Assembly: GCA_963704535.1 (NCBI GenBank)
Contig: OY969916.1
Span: 5,952,001 to 6,016,000 of the forward strand
Direction of reading: 5' to 3'
DNA from: G963704535 sp963704535
GTDB lineage: Bacteria; Chloroflexota; Chloroflexia; Chloroflexales; Roseiflexaceae
Length of the DNA: 64,000 nt
The notes beneath the pieces were generated by a model. It was not told the origin of the DNA, did no database searches, and saw only the letters and a program-made list of their open reading frames with translations. Positions 16,969 to 25,742 of the stretch are shown here, one piece after another; positions within the stretch are counted from its first letter, which is position 1, and every line of letters starts with the position of its first letter. The translations under genes and the position numbers were made by a program.

Positions 16969-18123
16969 ATGCCCTTCTACCACCGTCTCGGGGAACTCCC
17001 CCACAAGCGCCACACCCAGTTCCGCCAGCCCGACGGCTCACTCTACCGCGAGCAAGTCCTGGGCACGCGCGGGTTCGAGGGAATCCAATCGATCGTCTAC
17101 CATCGCCGCGCGCCCACCGCCATCCTCAAAGCCGAGGACCGCGGGCCGGTGCGGATCGAGCTGGAGGAGCCCGGCGCACTGCGCCACCGCCACTTCCGCA
17201 CCGCGCAGCTCAAGTCCGGCGGCGACCCGGTGGGCGGTCGGCAGCCGCTGCTGCACAACAACGACGTGACCATGAGCATCGCCCTGCCCACCGAGCCAAT
17301 GACCTACCACTACCGCAACGGCCAGGGCGACGAACTGATCTTCGTCCACGAGGGCGAGGGCCGCATCGAGAGCCTGTTCGGCACGCTGCCCTTCCGCCGT
17401 GGCGACTACCTGGTGATCCCGATCGGCACCACCTACCGCCTGGTCGCGAGCGGCCCGGCCCGGCTGCTGGTCTTCGAGATGCGCGGCAACATCGAGACAC
17501 CGCGCCGCTACCGCAACGAGTACGGCCAACTCCTCGAACACTCGCCCTACTGCGAGCGCGACATCCGCGTGCCGCAGGTGCTGGAGTCCCACGACGAGAC
17601 CGGCGAGTTCCCAGTGCTGGTGCGCGCGCGCGACCGGCTCACCCTCCACACCCTCGACCACCACCCGCTCGACGCGGTCGGCTGGGACGGCTGCCTGTAC
17701 CCGTGGGCCTTCAACATCGAGGACTTCGAGCCAATCAGCGGCCGGGTCCACCAGCCGCCGCCGGTCCACCAGACGTTCAAGGGGCCGAACTTCGTGATCT
17801 GCTCGTTTGTGCCGCGCAAGTACAACTACCACCCGCTGGCCATCCCGGCGCCCTACAACCACTCGAACGTCGACAGCGACGAGGTGCTCTACTACGTCGA
17901 GGGCAACTTTATGTCGCGTCGCGGGATCGAGGAAGCCAGCATCTCGCTCCACCCCAGCGGCCTGCCGCACGGCCCGCACCCCGGCACCGCCGAGACCAGC
18001 ATCGGCAAGCAAGGCACCGAGGAGCTGGCGGTGATGATCGACACGTTCCACCCATTACGCTCCACCCGCACCGCCGCCACGATCGAGGACGACAAGTACC
18101 CGTTTAGCTGGGTCGCGCATTAA
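16969..18123 (+). CDS. hmgA: Homogentisate 1,2-dioxygenase
   Basis: 384 residues, cupin-fold iron enzyme that opens the homogentisate ring to maleylacetoacetate. The iron site is visible as H298 and E305 in PYNHSNVDSDEVLYYVEG and the histidines H333/H336 of SGLPHGPHPG. The active-site histidine candidates HNNDVTMSIALP near 96-107 are also present. AAAGGAGG lies 7 nt before the ATG. Shorter than the human enzyme (445) but usual for the bacterial form. No maleylacetoacetate isomerase gene is in the window. Together with hpd and the FAH-family gene it forms the homogentisate route, interrupted by the membrane protein at 14570-16849. Confidence 0.94.
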   Translation: MPFYHRLGELPHKRHTQFRQPDGSLYREQVLGTRGFEGIQSIVYHRRAPTAILKAEDRGPVRIELEEPGALRHRHFRTAQLKSGGDPVGGRQPLLHNNDVTMSIALPTEPMTYHYRNGQGDELIFVHEGEGRIESLFGTLPFRRGDYLVIPIGTTYRLVASGPARLLVFEMRGNIETPRRYRNEYGQLLEHSPYCERDIRVPQVLESHDETGEFPVLVRARDRLTLHTLDHHPLDAVGWDGCLYPWAFNIEDFEPISGRVHQPPPVHQTFKGPNFVICSFVPRKYNYHPLAIPAPYNHSNVDSDEVLYYVEGNFMSRRGIEEASISLHPSGLPHGPHPGTAETSIGKQGTEELAVMIDTFHPLRSTRTAATIEDDKYPFSWVAH

Positions 18124-18352
18124 TATGGAAGAAGTAACGCTGTAGGCAAATCGACCGCCCATGGCCCATGCCCGCGCGGGACGCCGGGTTGTCGGTAATG
18201 TCGGGGTATCGGCGTGCCATTTCAACGGAACGCATCGCACCGCCGCGCACCACGTTCCGTCGGGTGCCCATCGCCGCCCACGCCCGCCGCCGCCCACCCA
18301 TCGCACCGCCGCGCCCGACACGGATTCGCCCCGGTAGGCCCATAACGTCGCA

Positions 18353-20395
18353 ATGATCACAATCGCCATGCGTCGCCCCGCGCGGCATCTCCTCGTATCG
18401 CTCGCCGCCCTCGCCTGCGCCGGCTGCCTCCCGGCGCCGGAAACGCCGGCGACGCCGGCTCTGCCGACGATCGCGCCGACGCCCACCGCGCTGCCGACCC
18501 CGGCGCCACTGGCCTGGCCCGCCGGCCTGCCGGATGACCTGCGCGCGCTCCCCGTCGCGCCCCAGCGCGCGGCGGCAAGCGCCACGCCGGCCACCGGGCC
18601 GCTGCTCCCGATCACCGTCACGCTGGCCATCCCTGGCTACAGCGGCCCGGCCGAGCTGCGCCTGTACGACAGCCGGATGCAGCCGGCCGGCACATGGCCC
18701 GCCCAGGTCCGCGACGGCGCCGCCACCGTCGTCGCCGAAGGGCGCGGCGCGCTCGGCCCCCACCCCGCCGCCGTGCTGATCGACGGGCGCGTCGCCGGCC
18801 TCACCGGCGACCTGTTCGACCTCGACGCCGCCACCACCGTCCAAACCGGCCAGCCGCGCTTCGACGACCTCTACCCATTGGTACGCGAGTTTATGCGCCA
18901 GGATGTCCTTGAGTACCCGCTCGACGGCCACCGCATACGCGGCTACCGCTCGCCCGACAACCCGCTGCTGTGGCTGCGCGATCACGCCTACCAGGGCCGC
19001 GGCTTCCGCTACTTCGAGCCCGACGTGACCAGCCTGCTCGACGCCTTCCGGCGCGCCCAGCGGCCCGACGGCAGCTTCCCCGACTACCTCGACCGGCCCG
19101 ACCTCTTCGTCAAGGCTGGGCGCCTGGAACCCGAAGCCGACGTCGAGTACCTGTTCGTCCAGGCGGTCTACGAAGCCTGGCAGACCAGCGGCGACGACAC
19201 CTGGCTGCGCGCCAACCTCGACGCCATGCGCCGCGCCATCGCCCACACCATGAGCGACCCACTGCGCTGGGACGCCGAGCACCGGCTCGTCAAGCGCCCC
19301 TTCACCATCGACACCTGGGACTTCCAGTACGGCCCGACCACCAGCGACCCGACCACCGACCACCCGGCGCCGCGCCACTGGATCGACGACCAAACCATCT
19401 GGGGCATCTTCCACGGCGACAACACCGGGCTCGCCGGCGCACTCCGGCTGCTAGCCCGGATCGAGGAGCACCTGGGCGACGCCACGGCCGCCGCAGACCG
19501 GCGAGCCGAGTCCAACGGCATTATGGAGCGGCTCAACCGATTAAGCTGGAACGACCACTTCTTCACCCACTTCATCCCCCTGGAGCCCTTCGACGTGCCG
19601 GGCGTCGACGAGGCGCGCCAGCTCAGCCTCTCCAACGCCATCGCGCTCAACCGCGACGTGCTCGATATCGACCAGGGCCACGCGATCGTCGAAGAGTACT
19701 TTGGGCGCGCCCAGTCGCGCGGCGCGGCCTTCGCCGAATGGTACAGCATCGACCCGCCGTTCCCGCCCGGCAGCTTCGGCCTGGCCGGGCACACCGGCGA
19801 GCAGCCGGGCGAGTACGTCAATGGCGGGATCATGCCACTGGTGGGCGGCGAGCTGGCCCGCGGCGCCTTCCGCCTGGGCGCCGAGCGCTACGGCTTCGAC
19901 ATCCTGGCCCGCTACCACTTTCTGGCCGGCACCAGCGGCGCCAGCTACCTGTGGTACTACCCGGCCGGCAACCCCGGCAAGTCCAGCCCCGACACCCTGC
20001 CCACCGACGGGTGGGGCGCCTCGGCCATGCTCGGCGCGCTGATCGAGGGCGCCGCCGGCGTCGAAGACCTGGGCGCGCGCTACCGCTCGGTGCAACTCAG
20101 CCCACGCTGGAGCCGCGCCGACGACGTGCGCGAAGCGCGGGTCGTCGCCCGCTACGCCGCCTCTGACGGCTACATCGCCTACCGCTGGCGGCGCGCGGCC
20201 AACCGCATCACGCTCGACTTCACCGGCTCCGGCGACCGGGTGACGGTGCGGATTCTGTTACCTGAAGGGGTAAACGCAATCGCGGAGGCGCGACTGAACG
20301 GGCAGCCCCATGCCCACGCGGTCGAGGAGATCTACGGCAGCCGCTACGTGACGCTGGCGGCCGGCGGGAGCGGGGCGCTCGACATCACCTGGTGA
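18353..20395 (+). CDS. Lipoprotein with six-hairpin glycosidase-like domain
   Basis: 680 residues. The N-terminus is a lipoprotein signal (HLLVSLAALACAGC) followed by a Pro/Thr-rich linker (about 28-55), so it is exported and lipid-anchored. The rest resembles an (alpha/alpha)6 glycosidase: GYRSPDNPLLWLRDHAYQGRGFRYFEPD, RPDGSFPDYLD, repeated EADVEYLFVQAVYEAWQTSGD helices, and TDGWGASAMLGALIEG near the C-terminus, then a beta-sandwich tail. Candidate acids are in WLRDH and E of LEPEADVEY. Substrate unknown. The first in-frame ATG at 18353 and a second at 18368 both lack a clear ribosome site; MRRPARHLL would be a normal signal-peptide start. Confidence 0.72.
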   Translation: MITIAMRRPARHLLVSLAALACAGCLPAPETPATPALPTIAPTPTALPTPAPLAWPAGLPDDLRALPVAPQRAAASATPATGPLLPITVTLAIPGYSGPAELRLYDSRMQPAGTWPAQVRDGAATVVAEGRGALGPHPAAVLIDGRVAGLTGDLFDLDAATTVQTGQPRFDDLYPLVREFMRQDVLEYPLDGHRIRGYRSPDNPLLWLRDHAYQGRGFRYFEPDVTSLLDAFRRAQRPDGSFPDYLDRPDLFVKAGRLEPEADVEYLFVQAVYEAWQTSGDDTWLRANLDAMRRAIAHTMSDPLRWDAEHRLVKRPFTIDTWDFQYGPTTSDPTTDHPAPRHWIDDQTIWGIFHGDNTGLAGALRLLARIEEHLGDATAAADRRAESNGIMERLNRLSWNDHFFTHFIPLEPFDVPGVDEARQLSLSNAIALNRDVLDIDQGHAIVEEYFGRAQSRGAAFAEWYSIDPPFPPGSFGLAGHTGEQPGEYVNGGIMPLVGGELARGAFRLGAERYGFDILARYHFLAGTSGASYLWYYPAGNPGKSSPDTLPTDGWGASAMLGALIEGAAGVEDLGARYRSVQLSPRWSRADDVREARVVARYAASDGYIAYRWRRAANRITLDFTGSGDRVTVRILLPEGVNAIAEARLNGQPHAHAVEEIYGSRYVTLAAGGSGALDITW

Positions 20396-20411
20396 AGTAG
20401 AACACTCGTGG

Positions 20412-20471
20412 GTGTTACGTATTGCGTGTTGCGTGAGTCGGCGCGCCGCAACACGCAACACGCAACACGCA
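20412..20471. repeat. Inverted tandem 7-mer repeat (CAACACG family)
   Basis: GTGTTACGTATTGCGTGTTGCGTG faces CAACACGCAACACGCAACACGC across about 16 nt. It lies between convergent genes ending at 20395 and 20478, so it could serve as a two-way transcript end. Confidence 0.85.
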
Positions 20472-20477
20472 GAACAC

Positions 20478-21695
20478 TCAGAGCGACGGCACCACCCGCC
20501 CAGCCGGGTAGATCAGGTACACCATCCCGCCTGAGTACTGAAGCCACAGCGTCTCAAGCTCGGCGCGGTTATAGGTTCGCTGCACAGCCGCGTCACTCGC
20601 GGCGGCCGGGTCGTTGACGATCGGGTTGCCGGCGGCGTCAAAGCCGACCAGCACAGCCAAGTGGCCATCGCTCGACGCGATCGGCGCCCCGGTCAGCGTG
20701 CTCTTCTTCCAGGCGTAGCTGATGACCACCGGCACCCCAGCGGCGACCCACTCCTCCGCCTGGGCCATGCTGGTAAAGCGCGTGACATAGCCCTCCATGC
20801 CCTGCGTGGCCGCGTAGGCCGTGTTGAACGGCCAGTTGCCGTGCCCATCGTACAGCCAATCGTACACGCCATCGACCACGGCGCGCACGCGCGGCTCGCA
20901 CGGCCCGCCGGCCTGCTGCCAATACGCCAGCACCATCGAGGTCGAGGTCGGGCTGCACCAGACCACGCCGCCATCCGGGTAGACCATCTGCGAGCACTCC
21001 GGCACCGCCAGCAGCCGGTTCCAGCGGCTCGGATTCCCCGGCGTGAGCGTGCCCGGCTTGGACGGCGTCGTCGAGACCGCCACCGACACATTGTGCACCG
21101 TCGGCGTCGCGCTGCCGCCGGCGCTGAACAAGCGCAACTTGAGCTGGTAGCCGTTGGCCGACACCTTCTTCGACGCATTCAGGACCAGCGTATCCACCGC
21201 CACCGTGCCGTCGTCGTCGCGCTGCTGGTTCACAAAATGGCGCTCGACCGTCGAGGTGTCGCTGGCCCACACGCCCAGGCTGTACCACTTGGTCCAGCGG
21301 CTGCCGATCTGGGCGCGGATCTGCGTCTCGATCCAGGTGCCGGCCGGCGTAGATGCGTTCCAGGAGCCGATCGCCTCGGCGAAGCCGAAGCTCGTGGGCA
21401 TGATCGGGCTGATCGCCTCGCCGACGACGAAACTGCCGCCATTGTAGAAGTTGTGCCCGTTGTAGCCGCCGGGCGGGTACGCATCGGTGCCGGGGCTCGC
21501 GGTCGCCTGGTTGATCTGGAACGTGCCGTCGGCAGCGCGCCGGACGCCGGCCAACTGCCAGGCCACGAACCCGCCATCGGCCGCGCGCCAGCGGGCGAAC
21601 GCGGTGCGGTACGCCGGGCCGGCCGCGCCAACCGGCGCCGCGACACAGACCAGCGACGCAAACAGCACACAAAGCACCATCCCTCCAGATCGCAT
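20478..21695 (-). CDS. Secreted C39-like papain-fold peptidase
   Basis: 405 residues from ATG 21695, which has AAGGAGG 6 nt upstream. A Sec signal peptide (MVLCVLFASLVCVAAPVGAAG) is followed by a beta-rich domain (about 30-200) and a C39-like peptidase domain: catalytic C in GGVVWCSPTSTSMVLAYW, H in SSDGHLAVLVGFD and D/N in PIVNDPAA. Members of this group cleave peptides outside the cell or act as peptidoglycan-side hydrolases; the target is unknown. Monocistronic, convergent with the lipoprotein gene. Confidence 0.82.
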   Translation of the reverse strand: MRSGGMVLCVLFASLVCVAAPVGAAGPAYRTAFARWRAADGGFVAWQLAGVRRAADGTFQINQATASPGTDAYPPGGYNGHNFYNGGSFVVGEAISPIMPTSFGFAEAIGSWNASTPAGTWIETQIRAQIGSRWTKWYSLGVWASDTSTVERHFVNQQRDDDGTVAVDTLVLNASKKVSANGYQLKLRLFSAGGSATPTVHNVSVAVSTTPSKPGTLTPGNPSRWNRLLAVPECSQMVYPDGGVVWCSPTSTSMVLAYWQQAGGPCEPRVRAVVDGVYDWLYDGHGNWPFNTAYAATQGMEGYVTRFTSMAQAEEWVAAGVPVVISYAWKKSTLTGAPIASSDGHLAVLVGFDAAGNPIVNDPAAASDAAVQRTYNRAELETLWLQYSGGMVYLIYPAGRVVPSL

Positions 21696-21896
21696 CCGGT
21701 CCTCCTTCAAATCTCATCGCCAGGCGGTCCGGTCATTATACCGGAGATCGGAGAAACATGCCGCATCTGCCGCCCCGACCGCAGAATCCCGGTTGACTTG
21801 GGCCCATCGCTGTTCTACAATAGCCCAGACGGACTCAATTGTCCTACCTCCACGCTTCACCTCCTATCGAAGCTGAAACAATCAATCAGGTAGAGC

Positions 21897-22451
21897 ATGA
21901 AACGCATCGGCAGGCCATATGCGCGAAGGCTGCTGCTCGCCACCGGCGTAGCGCTGCTGCTCATCTGCGGCCTGTTCAGACCAGTCGCCCTCCGCACGCT
22001 CTCCCCGCCCGAGCAGTTGGCCGCCGCGCAGGAGCGCTGGGCCGCGCGCCAATTCGCCCGCTACCGGCTGGCGGTCGAGTACAGCGGCGGGCTGATCGAA
22101 TGCCGGCAAGACGCCGAGATCCGCGGCGAGACGGTGGTCGCGATTATGCGCAACACCTGCCCGGTGGGCGTGCTGACGGTCACCGATGTCTTCAACCGGA
22201 TCGACGTTAATCTCACCACCCGCGCCGGGCGCTGTGGCCCGAACGGCTGCGGCTGCGACGGCACAATCGGCGTCGACGCGACCTACGACACTACGCTCGG
22301 CTACCCCCGCCGTATGAACATTCATCTACGGCCCGAGGATCGCTGGCGCTACTCCGGCTACTGGCGCTACATGCTGCTAGACGGGGTCTGCACGCCCATG
22401 GGCTTCCGCGGCGAGACCATCGACATCGTTGCGCTGACACCCGTCCCCTGA
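21897..22451 (+). CDS. Membrane-anchored Cys-rich protein, DUF6174-like
   Basis: 184 residues. One N-terminal membrane segment (LLLATGVALLLICGLF), then an exported domain with the pattern W-AARQFARYRLAVEYSGGLIECRQDAEIRGETVV and six cysteines (ECRQ, NTCPVG, GRCGPNGCGCDG, DGVCTP). This looks like DUF6174-type proteins, whose function is unknown. The cysteines may form disulfides outside the cell. No ribosome site better than AGG around 21890 is seen. Confidence 0.6.
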   Translation: MKRIGRPYARRLLLATGVALLLICGLFRPVALRTLSPPEQLAAAQERWAARQFARYRLAVEYSGGLIECRQDAEIRGETVVAIMRNTCPVGVLTVTDVFNRIDVNLTTRAGRCGPNGCGCDGTIGVDATYDTTLGYPRRMNIHLRPEDRWRYSGYWRYMLLDGVCTPMGFRGETIDIVALTPVP

Positions 22452-22533
22452 ACAAAGAACAAAGAACCAAGAACCAAGAACAAAAATGGAGGATGGCGCC
22501 AGAGCGCCATCCTCCATCCTCCATCCTCCATCC
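22451..22533. repeat. Tandem AAGAACA then inverted ATGGAGG/ATCCTCC repeat
   Basis: Four AAGAAC(C/A)A units (22451-22484), then ATGGAGGATGGCGC facing GCGCCATCCTCCATCCTCC... The hairpin sits between two convergent genes and touches the stop codon of the MFS gene. Confidence 0.8.
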
Positions 22534-24615
22534 TCAGTCAAAGGCCGGGGCCGCGGGCTGATTGCTGCGCCGCAGCGGCAGCTCCGGCATGAACAGTAGC
22601 AGCACGAAGGCCAGCAGCATCAGCGGGATCGCGTAGCCGTAGATATTGGTCACGCTGGTCGAGAAGGCGCTCTTGATCGCCGTGTCGATCTCGCGACCAG
22701 TCTCGGCACCGCTGGCGAGCGCCTCGGCCTCGGCCGCGTCGAGCGCGGTGCTGGCCTGCGACAGCGCCTGGTTGGTGATCGTTTGCACCAGCGCCGGCTT
22801 CTGCTCATCCATCGCCGCGCCGATCCGCGCGACGATCTGGTCCACCGCTTGGGGATTGCTCAACGCCTGCGGCGGGATCGCCGACAGGTTGTCCTTGAGC
22901 TGCTGCGGCAGACGCGGGTCGTCCAGCAGTTGCTGGAGCGCATCAGGATCGCCGCTCCGCAGCGCCGCCCCGATCGCCACCTTCTGCCCCGTGACCTGCT
23001 GGTCCACCATCGCGGCGATCCCGCCGGCCTGGAGCGTCTCGCGGAGTTGGCTCGGCGTGCGTGGGTCGGCCAGCAGCGCCTGCACTGCGGTCGGGTCGTT
23101 GTCGCGCAGCGCCTTGGTGATCAAGGCCCGCTGCTCGGCGAAGCGCTTCTGGATCTCCTGCTGGACGCGCTGCTCGACCGCGATCTGCCCGCCGCTTGCA
23201 CCCTCGCCGCCGCTGCCGTTGCGCAGTTGGTTGGTGTCGAGCTGCTGGGCGAACTCGGCCGGTAGCTTGGCCTTGATCGGCTCCAGGTTCGTGGTGATCG
23301 CGGCGGTCAGCGTACTAGTCAGGATCGCGCCAAAGATCGCCGCGCCCAGCATCTGGCCCAGTTGCTGGAAGAACTGGCGCCCGGCGGTCGCCGCGCCCAC
23401 ATTCTCGAACGGCACCGCGTTCTGGATCGCCAGCGTCAGGATCGGCAGCGACGGCCCCAAGCCCAAGCCCAGCACGACCATCCGCAGCCGCACCCCGGCC
23501 AGTGTCGTGCTGGGGTCCATCGTCGTGAGCCACCAGAAGCCCGCCGTGGTGACCAGCAGCCCGCCCAGGATCATCAATTTATACTTGCCGGTGCGCTGGA
23601 CCACCTGCGACGAAACGATCGAGCTGGCGACTAGGCCCAGCGTGAGCGGGATCAGCGTGGTGCCGGCCGATGTCGCGCTGACGCCCAGGACGTTCACCAG
23701 ATAGATCGACAGGAACAGGATCGCGGCGAAAAAGGACGCGCCGATAAAGACCGAGGCCACGCTGATCAGCGCGAACGTGCGCACACGGAACAGGTTGAGC
23801 GGGATGATCGGCGAGGCGGCGCGGCTCTCCACCAGCAGAAATAGGACCAGGAACACCGCCGCCAGCACGAACAGGCCCAAGATCAGCGGCGAGGTCCAGC
23901 CGTAAGTCGTCTTATCCAGCGTCAGCCCTAGTAGCAACGGCACGACCGTCAGCACCAGCAATGCGGCGCCCAGGTAGTCGATCTTGCTGCGCAGGCCGCT
24001 GTGCAGCCGCGGCATCTTGAGCATAATAAACGCCAGCGCGATCAGGCCAAGCGGCAGGTTGACGAAGAAGACCCAGCGCCAGTTGATCGAGTCGGTGAGC
24101 AGGCCGCCCAAGTAGGGGCCGATCACGCTGGAAAGGCCAAACACCCCGGCGAAGATACCCTGGTAGCGCGGGCGCTCAGCCGGCACGAACAGATCGGCCG
24201 GCACGGCGAAGGCGGTTGAGGTCAGCGCCGCCGCCCCCAGGCCCTGGATGCCCCGGAAGACCACCAGCATGATCATCGTCGGGGCGATCCCGCACAGCAT
24301 CGAGGCCACCAGGAAGATCACGATCCCGCTGAGTAGCACGATCTTGCGCCCGTAGATGTCGGAAAGCTTGCCATAGATCGGGACCATGGTCGTGCTGGCG
24401 AGCAGATATGAGGTCGAAACCCAGGCCAGCAGCTCGATCCCCTGGAGGTCGGCGACAATTCGCGGCAGCGCGGTGGCGACGATCGTCTGGTCGAGCGCGG
24501 CCAGCAGCAGGCCCAGCAGCACGCCCACCAGGATGAGCGCCTTGCTCTGCCCGCTCAACGTTGTCGTGTAGTCGATCCGCGCCGGCTCGGATGTGGTCAT
24601 AACGTCGGTAGCCAT
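22534..24615 (-). CDS. DHA2-family MFS drug exporter with helical insert
   Basis: 693 residues from ATG 24615 (AGAGGA 8 nt upstream). A 14-segment EmrB/QacA-type proton antiporter: LAALDQTIVATALPRIVADL is the family motif D1 and GKLSDIYGRK the A-loop motif. Between the last two membrane segments lies an unusual soluble insert of about 220 residues (430-650), helical, with two copies of a motif near 499-529 and 549-580 (xALRxxDPxAxQxLLxDPRxPxQL). It is normally absent from this family and would face outward. The MarR gene upstream at 24945-25406 is the likely regulator, with a 5-copy repeat array in between. Confidence 0.85.
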   Translation of the reverse strand: MATDVMTTSEPARIDYTTTLSGQSKALILVGVLLGLLLAALDQTIVATALPRIVADLQGIELLAWVSTSYLLASTTMVPIYGKLSDIYGRKIVLLSGIVIFLVASMLCGIAPTMIMLVVFRGIQGLGAAALTSTAFAVPADLFVPAERPRYQGIFAGVFGLSSVIGPYLGGLLTDSINWRWVFFVNLPLGLIALAFIMLKMPRLHSGLRSKIDYLGAALLVLTVVPLLLGLTLDKTTYGWTSPLILGLFVLAAVFLVLFLLVESRAASPIIPLNLFRVRTFALISVASVFIGASFFAAILFLSIYLVNVLGVSATSAGTTLIPLTLGLVASSIVSSQVVQRTGKYKLMILGGLLVTTAGFWWLTTMDPSTTLAGVRLRMVVLGLGLGPSLPILTLAIQNAVPFENVGAATAGRQFFQQLGQMLGAAIFGAILTSTLTAAITTNLEPIKAKLPAEFAQQLDTNQLRNGSGGEGASGGQIAVEQRVQQEIQKRFAEQRALITKALRDNDPTAVQALLADPRTPSQLRETLQAGGIAAMVDQQVTGQKVAIGAALRSGDPDALQQLLDDPRLPQQLKDNLSAIPPQALSNPQAVDQIVARIGAAMDEQKPALVQTITNQALSQASTALDAAEAEALASGAETGREIDTAIKSAFSTSVTNIYGYAIPLMLLAFVLLLFMPELPLRRSNQPAAPAFD

Positions 24616-24678
24616 TAGCAAATTCCTCTACATTCCTCAGAGATTGTTCGAAGTGTCCGTTTGTTGCTCAAGATTCGG

Positions 24679-24946
24679 TGGTGGAAAGAGGTTCTTGAGG
24701 GGCTACCCCTCAAACTCCCCTTTCGGACCGCGATGGAAAGCTGTTCTTGAGGGGCTACCCCTCAAACTCCCCTTTCGGACCGCGATGGAAACAGGTTCTT
24801 GAGGGGCTACCCCTCAAACTTCCCTTTTCGGACCGCGATGGAAACAGGTTCTTGAGGGGCTACCCCTCAAACTTCCCTTTTCGGACCGCGATGGAAAGCT
24901 GTTCTTGAGGGGCTACCCCTCAAACTCCCCTTTTCAGATAGTCTCT
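24679..24946. repeat. Five-copy tandem array of the G-rich palindrome
   Basis: Unit of 52-53 bp beginning TTCTTGAGGGG at 24692, 24744, 24796, 24849 and 24902; each contains TTGAGGGG-CTA-CCCCTCAA, CTCCCCTTT and GGACCGCGATGGAAA. The array fills the gap between the MarR and exporter genes and abuts the MarR stop codon. Confidence 0.95.
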
Positions 24947-25406
24947 AACCCTCTTCAGTTAGCTTGATGCGCTGAACCGTCTCTTCCAACACCTGCTCCA
25001 ACTGTTCCTGAAGCTCCGGCGGCAGCTCGGCCATGACCTGCGCGACCTCGCGGCTGCGCGCCTGGACCAGCCGCTCCGTCAACGCCCGCCCGGCCGCAGT
25101 GATATCGACACGTTTCTGGCGCCGGTCGGCGGCATCTTCGCTGCGCTCCACCAGCCCACCCTGAACCAGCCGGTCGACCAGGTGGCTCGTGGCGGCCAGC
25201 GAGAGCTTGAGCCTGGCGGCGATTGACGATATCGAGCCGGGGCCGCAACGGTGCAACACGTGCAGCGTCACCATCTGGGGCATCGATAGACTCGCCTCGG
25301 CCATGATCGACAGCGTCTCACCCGCCGATCGCTGAAGGATCAGCCCCATCAGCTCTTTGATTAAAAGACTTACGCGCTCGGCTGATGTTGTGGATGTCGC
25401 GGTCAT
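24945..25406 (-). CDS. MarR-family transcriptional regulator
   Basis: 153 residues. Winged-helix features: SMPQMVTLHVLHRCGPGSISSIAARLKLSLAATSHLVDRLVQGGLVERSEDAADRRQKRVDITAAGRAL, with the DRR wing. Likely represses itself and the DHA2 exporter downstream. A promoter with TTGACA-16-TATACT and an overlapping palindrome TTGAC-GATT-GTCAA (25446-25473) precede it. A small drug or phenolic ligand is typical for the family but not shown here. Confidence 0.9.
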   Translation of the reverse strand: MTATSTTSAERVSLLIKELMGLILQRSAGETLSIMAEASLSMPQMVTLHVLHRCGPGSISSIAARLKLSLAATSHLVDRLVQGGLVERSEDAADRRQKRVDITAAGRALTERLVQARSREVAQVMAELPPELQEQLEQVLEETVQRIKLTEEG

Positions 25407-25445
25407 TCACACTCTTTCCAGGTATTAAATAATCTCAACCGTCGA

Positions 25446-25473
25446 AGTATACCAGCGATTTGACGATTGTCAA
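25446..25473 (-). promoter_or_regulatory. Sigma70 promoter of the MarR gene
   Basis: Read on the minus strand: TTGACA (25473-25468), 16-bp spacer, TATACT (25451-25446). Close to the full consensus and about 40 nt upstream of the MarR ATG. Confidence 0.75.
25460..25473. promoter_or_regulatory. Palindromic operator over the MarR -35 box
   Basis: TTGAC-GATT-GTCAA, 5-bp arms, overlapping the -35 and start of the spacer. Typical size and place for an autoregulating MarR dimer; binding is inferred. Confidence 0.5.
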
Positions 25474-25480
25474 TATCGAA

Positions 25481-25672
25481 CTATTAAATGTGAGTGGGAG
25501 AGACTGAGGGGGCTGCCCCGCTCAAACCCCCTTTTCCCTCATCGGACTATTAAATGTGAGTAGGGGAGACTGAGGGGGCTGCCCCCTCAAACCCCCTTTT
25601 CCCTCATCGGACTATTAAATGTGAGTGGGAGAGACTGAGGGGGCTGCCCCGCTCAAACCCCCTTTTCCCTCC
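25481..25672. repeat. Three-copy tandem array of the G-rich palindrome
   Basis: Unit of 65-66 bp starting CTATTAAATGTGAG at 25481, 25547 and 25612, with GACTGAGGGGGCTGCCCC and CTCAAACCCCCTTTTCCCTC. Same core as the 24679 array but a different flank. Confidence 0.95.
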
Positions 25673-25742
25673 AACATCAAGATGATGCGCTATAATACGA
25701 CGATGCGCGAACATTTCGAGCGAAGTCGTAGGTAGCCAAGCA

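Noticed and set aside
18104..19414. 436-codon open frame opposite the lipoprotein glycosidase gene
   Set aside because: Low-complexity Gly/Val/Arg/Glu text without start signal; the plus-strand gene has a lipobox and conserved fold motifs.
24679..25672. Possible CRISPR arrays
   Set aside because: The units are contiguous palindromes of 52-66 bp with no unique spacers and no cas genes; they are tandem copies of a dispersed element.
24679..25672. Insertion sequence remnants
   Set aside because: No transposase fragments, no target duplications or terminal inverted repeats of IS type were found; only the short palindromes and tandem units.
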